This document shows, in pieces, positions 1 to 6,078 of a stretch of 6,078 nucleotides of DNA (the first letter of the stretch is position 1; every line of letters begins with the position of its first letter). A program made the translations under genes and the position numbers. Source of the stretch: Gammaproteobacteria bacterium. GTDB lineage: Bacteria > Pseudomonadota > Gammaproteobacteria > Xanthomonadales > Xanthomonadaceae. The notes beneath the pieces are model-generated. The model saw nothing but the letters and a program-made list of their open reading frames with translations. It did no database searches and was not told the origin of the DNA. The stretch covers positions 1-6,078 of the forward strand of contig JAAZHF010000152.1 in assembly GCA_012510865.1 (NCBI GenBank). Direction: 5' to 3'.

Positions 1-1075
1 CCTACGACCTGGGCACGGTCCGCGCCCGCGCCCGCCAGCTCAAGGGCGTGGCGCCGGTCGACCGCCGCTTCTTCGCGATCAAGGCCAATCCGCATCCCGA
101 CATCATGCGCCTGCTCGTCGAGGAGGGCTTCGGCCTGGAGTGCGTGTCGCAGGGCGAACTCGAGCACGCGTTCGCCGCCGTGCCCGGCCTCGACCCGGAG
201 CGCGTGCTGTTCACGCCGAGCTTCGCACCGGTCGGCGAGTACGCGGCCGCCTTCGCGCTCGGGGTGACGGTGACGCTCGACAACGTCGAGGCGCTCGAAC
301 GCTGGCCGGACGTCTTCCGCGGCCGACGGCTGTGGCTGCGCGTCGACCTCGGCCGCGGCGAGGGGCACCACGCCAAGGTCCGCACCGGCGGGCTGGCCTC
401 GAAGTTCGGCCTGCAGGTCGACCGCATCGATGCCTTCCTGGACGCCGCGCGCGCGCTGGACGTGCGCGTGACCGGATTGCACGCGCACCTGGGCAGCGGC
501 GTCGACACCGCCGGGCACTGGCGCCAGGTCTGCGACGAGCTGGGCGGCATCGCCGGCCGCATCGGCACCGTGGACACCATCGACATCGGCGGCGGCCTGC
601 CGATCCCCTACCGCGAGGACGACGAGCCCTTCGACCTCGAGGCCTGGGGCGCCGGCCTGGCCGAGGTCAAGGCCGCGTATCCGGGCTACCGGATGGCGAT
701 CGAGCCCGGCCGCTTCCTGGTGGCCGAGTGCGGCGTGCTGCTGCTCACCGCCACCCAGGTGGTGGAGAAGGGCGGGATCCGCCGCGTGGGCGCCGATGCC
801 GGCATGAACGCGCTGATGCGGCCGACGCTGTACGACGCCTGGCACGACATCCACAACCTGAGCCGGCCCGGGTCGGACGACCTCGCGGCCTTCGACGTCG
901 TCGGCCCCATCTGCGAATCCGGCGACGTGCTCGGCCAGGATCGTCCGCTGCCGCGGGACACCGCGCCCGGCGACGTGCTCCTGGTGGCGGACGCCGGCGC
1001 CTACGGCATGGTCATGGCCAACACCTACAACCTGCGCGCGCTGCCGGCGGAGAGCGTGCTCCCGGAGACCAAGGA

Positions 1076-1079
<4 letters not shown>
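1..1079 (+). CDS. lysA: Diaminopimelate decarboxylase (LysA), 3' part; probably C-terminal half of an aspartokinase-decarboxylase fusion
   Basis: PLP-dependent fold-type III decarboxylase that converts meso-diaminopimelate to L-lysine in the cytoplasm. The 5' end lies outside the window; the first full in-frame codon is at 3 and the visible part is 358 residues. Family motifs appear in order: FAIKANPHP with the presumed PLP-binding Lys (codon 81-83), LHAHLGSG, IDIGGGLPIPYR, IEPGRF, DAGMNALMRPTLYDAWH, the catalytic CESGD near 911-925, and GAYGMVMANTYNLR close to the end. The reading begins at YDL, normally within a few residues of the decarboxylase domain start, so little of this domain is missing. 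Known for Xanthomonas and Xylella: lysA is fused behind an aspartokinase (lysC) domain. The close match in style suggests the same here, but the N-terminal part is not visible. A GTG at 48 is inside the domain and is not the real start. The stop overlaps the murL start (ATGA), implying one operon. Confidence 0.9.
1064..1067 (+). promoter_or_regulatory. Ribosome binding site for murL, inside the lysA end
   Basis: GGAG lies 8 bases before the ATG at 1076, within the last lysA codons. A second purine run, AAGGA at 1071-1075, touches the start codon and is too close to serve. The 4-base ATGA overlap with the lysA stop supports the start at 1076 and suggests translational coupling. Confidence 0.5.
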
Positions 1080-3857
<2,778 letters not shown>

Positions 3858-3868
3858 AGCAGGAGCGC

Positions 3869-3896
3869 CGCCCCGGCGCGCGCTGCCGCCGGGGCG
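3869..3896. terminator. GC-rich stem-loop between converging murD2 and ispB
   Basis: A perfect 10-bp inverted repeat (CGCCCCGGCG at 3869-3878, CGCCGGGGCG at 3887-3896) with an 8-base loop fills most of the 52-base gap between the murD2 and ispB stops. No T-run follows on either strand, so it is not a canonical intrinsic terminator. Its position between converging genes suggests a shared bidirectional terminator or mRNA 3'-end stabiliser. Confidence 0.45.
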
Positions 3897-3909
3897 CGGC
3901 CCGGGAGCG

Positions 3910-4917
3910 CTAGGCTCCGCGGTCGACGGCGTGGCGCACCAGGCCGCGCAGCGCGGCCACGGGCGGGTCGTCGCCAAGCCCGTCCAGCGCGGCCTCGGCC
4001 AGGGCCGCGTACTCGCGCGCGCGGGCGATGCTGTAGTCCAGGCCGCCGCTGGCGCGGATGGCGTCCACCGCCTCGGCCAGGGCGTCGGCCTCGCCGTGTT
4101 CCACGATGTGGCGCAGGCGGGCGCGGAGGGCCTCGTCGGCGTGGTCCATGGCGTGGATCAGCGGCAGGGTCATCTTGCCCTCGGCGAGGTCGTCCCCGAG
4201 GTGCTTGCCCAGCGCCGCTTCGTCGGCGCTGTAGTCGAGGACGTCGTCGGCGATCTGGAAGGCGATGCCGAGGTTGAGGCCGTAGTCGTGCAGCCGCTGC
4301 TGCACGTCGCCGCCGGCGCCGGCCAGCAGCGCGCCCAGCCGGGTCGCGGCGGCGAACAGGATCGCCGTCTTGCGTTCGATGACGCGCAGGTAGCCGGCCT
4401 CGTCGACGTCCGGGTTGCGCACGTGCAGCAGCTGCAGGACCTCGCCCTCGGCGATCCGGTTGGTGGTGTCGGCCAGGATCTCCTGCACCTCCATCGAGCC
4501 CAGTTCGACCATCAGCTGGAAGCTGCGCGAATACAGGAAGTCGCCCACCAGCACGCTGGCGGCGTTGCCGAACACGGCGTTCGCGGTGCTGCGGCCGCGG
4601 CGCAGGTCGGATTCGTCCACCACGTCGTCGTGCAGCAGGGTCGAGGTGTGGATGAACTCGATCACCGCGGCGAGCTGGTGCGCATCCGGACCCTGGTGGC
4701 CGAGGGCGCGCGCGGCGAGCAGGAGCAGCATCGGCCGCAGCCGCTTGCCGCCGCCGGCGATGATGTGCTCGGCGACCTGGTTCACCAGCACCACGTCCGA
4801 CGCAAGGCGGCGGCGGATCAGGGCGTCGACCGCGGCCATGTCGGCGGCGGCCAGGGCCTGGACCTCGGGGAGCGGCAGGGCGGGGCGGGCCGGGACGGCC
4901 GGGGCGTTGGAATCCAT
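3910..4917 (-). CDS. ispB: Long-chain polyprenyl diphosphate synthase (octaprenyl type, IspB)
   Basis: All-trans polyprenyl synthase that extends farnesyl diphosphate with isopentenyl diphosphate, normally making the octaprenyl tail of ubiquinone. The protein is 335 residues with no signal or membrane segment. Visible motifs: GGGKRLRP (55-62), first Asp-rich motif [12 protein letters not shown] (97-108), GDFLYSR (125-131), GEVLQL (158-163), ERKTA (181-185), second Asp-rich motif [10 protein letters not shown] (220-229), and [13 protein letters not shown] (241-253). The residue five before the first Asp-rich motif is Ser92, a small side chain, as expected for long products; chain length is inferred. 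The start at 4917 gives an IspB-like N terminus, and no ATG, GTG or TTG lies between it and Met27, which is inside the conserved region. The frame remains open upstream to 5241, but that part runs into the ssb promoter and gene. No Shine-Dalgarno is seen. It is divergent from ssb and convergent with murD2. Confidence 0.92.
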   Translation of the reverse strand: MDSNAPAVPARPALPLPEVQALAAADMAAVDALIRRRLASDVVLVNQVAEHIIAGGGKRLRPMLLLLAARALGHQGPDAHQLAAVIEFIHTSTLLHDDVVDESDLRRGRSTANAVFGNAASVLVGDFLYSRSFQLMVELGSMEVQEILADTTNRIAEGEVLQLLHVRNPDVDEAGYLRVIERKTAILFAAATRLGALLAGAGGDVQQRLHDYGLNLGIAFQIADDVLDYSADEAALGKHLGDDLAEGKMTLPLIHAMDHADEALRARLRHIVEHGEADALAEAVDAIRASGGLDYSIARAREYAALAEAALDGLGDDPPVAALRGLVRHAVDRGA

Positions 4918-4942
4918 GGCGGACGGGGTCGTGGGGGGCGAC

Positions 4943-4948
4943 AGTATA
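4943..4948 (-). promoter_or_regulatory. Likely -10 box for ispB (TATACT)
   Basis: On the minus strand TATACT stands out in an otherwise GC-only stretch, about 25 bases upstream of the ispB ATG. A start site about 7 bases downstream would give a leader of only about 20 bases. The -35 region at normal spacing is GC-rich and shows no match to TTGACA, so the call rests on the -10 alone. Confidence 0.45.
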
Positions 4949-5030
4949 TGGCCCGCACCCCGCCGCGGGCCGCGCACGGCGTTCCCCGACGCGGCGCCGG
5001 GCCGGCCCCGGATGGTCACCGCACGGCGGT

Positions 5031-5036
5031 TATACT
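5031..5036 (+). promoter_or_regulatory. Likely -10 box for ssb (TATACT)
   Basis: TATACT at 5031-5036 precedes ssb by 50 bases, giving a predicted leader of about 44 bases that opens with a pyrimidine-rich run (CACCCTTTTCCTCC). No clear -35 hexamer is seen at 16-18 bases spacing; that position is covered by a GC palindrome (GGGCCGGCCC, 4999-5008). No obvious LexA site of the E. coli CTG-N10-CAG or Xanthomonas TTAG-N6-TACTA type was seen. Confidence 0.5.
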
Positions 5037-5070
5037 CACCCTTTTCCTCCGCCAATCCCGGCGGGAAAGC

Positions 5071-5076
5071 GAAGGA
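5071..5076 (+). promoter_or_regulatory. Ribosome binding site for ssb
   Basis: GAAGGA lies 10 bases before the ATG at 5087. It supports this start rather than the longer frame that remains open far upstream into the ispB region. Confidence 0.55.
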
Positions 5077-5086
5077 ACCGGAATCC

Positions 5087-5590
5087 ATGGCCCGCGGAAT
5101 CAACAAGGTCATCCTCGTCGGCAACCTCGGCAACGACCCCGACGTCAAGTACAGCCAGAGCGGCACCACCGTCACCACCATCAGCGTGGCGACCACCGAG
5201 GCCTGGAAGGACAAGCAGTCCGGCCAGATGCAGGAGCGCACCGAGTGGCACCGGGTGAAGTTCTTCGGCCGCCTGGCGGAGATCGCCGGCGAATACCTGA
5301 AGAAGGGCCGCCAGGTCTACATCGAGGGTTCGCTGCGCACCGACAAGTACACCGGCAAGGACGGCGTCGAGCGCTACAGCACCGACATCATCGCCAACGA
5401 GATGCAGATGCTCGGCGGTGGCGGCGGCGAGGGCGGCCAGCGCGGCGGTGGTGACTTCCAGCGCGGCGGCGGCGACTTCCAGCGCGGCCCGCGTGAGTCC
5501 CAGGGCCCGGCCCGTCAGGCTCCCGCGGCGGCGCCGGCCGCGCAGCAGTTCGACGACGGCGGCTTCCCGGACGACGACATCCCATTCTGA
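5087..5590 (+). CDS. ssb: Single-stranded DNA-binding protein (SSB)
   Basis: Binds and protects single-stranded DNA in replication, recombination and repair, and recruits partner proteins through its C-terminal tip. The protein is 167 residues, a typical length for proteobacterial SSB. The OB-fold domain covers about residues 1-110: it starts [15 protein letters not shown] and contains NxPDVKY-like, [14 protein letters not shown] and [12 protein letters not shown] blocks. Trp40, Trp54 and Phe60 sit where E. coli SSB has its DNA-stacking aromatics; the E. coli Trp88 position is Tyr88 here, still aromatic. A Gly/Gln/Pro/Ala-rich linker from about 110 includes a duplicated RGGGDFQ. The protein ends DDDIPF, the intact partner-binding tip. 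It has its own promoter and Shine-Dalgarno, diverges from ispB, and is followed 28 bases later by rfbB on the same strand, so read-through is possible. Confidence 0.97.
   Translation: MARGINKVILVGNLGNDPDVKYSQSGTTVTTISVATTEAWKDKQSGQMQERTEWHRVKFFGRLAEIAGEYLKKGRQVYIEGSLRTDKYTGKDGVERYSTDIIANEMQMLGGGGGEGGQRGGGDFQRGGGDFQRGPRESQGPARQAPAAAPAAQQFDDGGFPDDDIPF
5438..5479 (+). repeat. Tandem 21-bp direct repeat in the ssb linker
   Basis: Two adjacent 21-base units (5438-5458 and 5459-5479) differ only at two wobble positions, and a third partial copy of about 9 bases follows. Each encodes QRGGGDF in the disordered linker. The in-frame unit size allows expansion or contraction without frameshift. Confidence 0.85.
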
Positions 5591-5602
5591 GGCCGGCCGG
5601 CC
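5591..5602. repeat. Perfect 12-bp palindrome GGCCGGCCGGCC between ssb and rfbB
   Basis: The palindrome begins immediately after the ssb stop and ends just before the rfbB Shine-Dalgarno. It reads the same on both strands and could be a small structured element, but GC-only palindromes are common in such DNA and no T-run follows. No function is claimed. Confidence 0.4.
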
Positions 5603-5603
5603 C

Positions 5604-5610
5604 AGGAGGT
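5604..5610 (+). promoter_or_regulatory. Ribosome binding site for rfbB
   Basis: AGGAGGT, a full-strength Shine-Dalgarno, lies 8 bases before the ATG at 5619. It fixes the rfbB start and predicts efficient translation. Confidence 0.85.
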
Positions 5611-5618
5611 TCCCCACG

Positions 5619-6078
5619 ATGCCAGTCTGGCTTGTCACCGGCGGCGCCGGCTTCATCGGCGGCAACTTCGTGCTCGAAGCGGTCGCCGCCGGCGTCCGCG
5701 TGGTCAACCTGGACGCGCTGACCTACGCCGGCAACCTCGACACGCTGGCCTCGCTCGAGGGCAATCCGGACCACGTGTTCGTCCACGGCGACATCGGCGA
5801 TCGCGCGCTGGTCGCGCGCCTGCTGGCCGAGCACCGTCCGGACGCGGTGCTGAACTTCGCCGCCGAGAGCCACGTCGACCGTTCGATCGACGGGCCGGCG
5901 GCGTTCATCCAGACCAACGTCGTGGGCACGCTGGCCCTGCTCGAGGCCGTGCGTGACTACTGGAAATCGCTGGAGGGCGCGGCGAAGGCCGCCTTCCGCT
6001 TCCTGCACGTGTCGACCGACGAGGTCTACGGCACGCTCGGCGAGACCGGGCTGTTCACCGAGACCACGCCCTACGCGC
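5619..6078 (+). CDS. rfbB: dTDP-glucose 4,6-dehydratase (RmlB/RfbB), 5' part
   Basis: NAD-dependent short-chain dehydrogenase/reductase that converts dTDP-glucose to dTDP-4-keto-6-deoxyglucose, the second enzyme of dTDP-L-rhamnose synthesis for LPS and other surface glycans. The gene runs off the window end, leaving 153 codons. Visible: NAD-binding TGGAGFIG (7-14), LDALTYAGNLDTL after the second strand, HGDIGD, NFAAESHVDRSI, TNVVGT, and the catalytic STDEVYG block (132-138) with Thr133, Asp134 and Glu135. The YxxxK pair should lie beyond the window. The LTYAGN signature separates RmlB from other sugar epimerases/dehydratases. It starts 28 bases after ssb with a strong Shine-Dalgarno; no clear promoter is seen in the gap, so it may be read from the ssb promoter or from one inside ssb. 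Downstream rmlA/C/D genes would be expected but are not visible. Confidence 0.95.
   Translation, partial: MPVWLVTGGAGFIGGNFVLEAVAAGVRVVNLDALTYAGNLDTLASLEGNPDHVFVHGDIGDRALVARLLAEHRPDAVLNFAAESHVDRSIDGPAAFIQTNVVGTLALLEAVRDYWKSLEGAAKAAFRFLHVSTDEVYGTLGETGLFTETTPYA

Noticed and set aside
48..50. GTG at 48 as the lysA start
   Set aside because: The frame continues upstream to the window edge with conserved decarboxylase sequence, so the gene is truncated rather than starting here.
140..1075. Upstream extension of the murL reading frame to a start at 140
   Set aside because: The translation is a low-complexity Arg/Ala/Gly stretch lying fully over the lysA domain in another frame. The ATG at 1076 has a spaced GGAG and the ATGA overlap.
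4918..5241. N-terminal extension of ispB to 5241
   Set aside because: The extension would overlap the ssb promoter and the first third of ssb and has no IspB similarity. The Met at 4917 gives the expected N terminus.
5388..6008. Minus-strand open frame opposite ssb end and rfbB
   Set aside because: It is the antisense of clear RmlB sequence on the plus strand and has no domain of its own.

Overview
The window is very GC-rich, tightly packed bacterial chromosome. Gene content points to a gammaproteobacterium of the Xanthomonadaceae/Lysobacteraceae (Xanthomonas, Lysobacter, Luteimonas or relatives). The strongest clue is a MurL-MurD2 pair, which makes the D-glutamate of peptidoglycan without a glutamate racemase and was first described in Xanthomonas oryzae. 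Placement is inferred from gene content only; no database was searched.

Layout. (1) Positions 1-3857, plus strand: a three-gene overlapping unit. It holds the 3' part of a diaminopimelate decarboxylase (lysA, probably the C-terminal half of an aspartokinase-decarboxylase fusion), then murL (UDP-MurNAc-L-Ala-L-Glu epimerase), then murD2 (UDP-MurNAc-L-Ala:L-Glu ligase). The joints overlap by 4 and 20 bases, so translational coupling is likely. (2) Positions 3858-3909: a short gap with a perfect 10-bp GC stem-loop between converging genes. (3) Positions 3910-4917, minus strand: a long-chain polyprenyl diphosphate synthase (ispB type), probably making the ubiquinone side chain. (4) Positions 4918-5086: a divergent promoter region with an outward-facing TATACT box for each flanking gene. 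(5) Positions 5087-5590, plus: single-stranded DNA-binding protein (ssb), with a Gly-rich tail and an intact acidic tip. (6) From 5619 to the window end, plus: the 5' part of dTDP-glucose 4,6-dehydratase (rfbB/rmlB), first dedicated step toward dTDP-L-rhamnose for surface polysaccharide.

How the genes work together. The first unit looks like a cell-wall precursor module. The decarboxylase draws on the meso-diaminopimelate pool, which also feeds peptidoglycan. MurD2 adds L-Glu to UDP-MurNAc-L-Ala, and MurL then inverts that glutamate to the D form, giving the normal substrate for MurE. The other genes (isoprenoid, DNA maintenance, sugar nucleotide) are separate housekeeping or envelope functions. 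No mobile element, tRNA, rRNA or CRISPR array was seen. The MurL-MurD2 system is the biologically notable content. It is uncommon but already described, not new.
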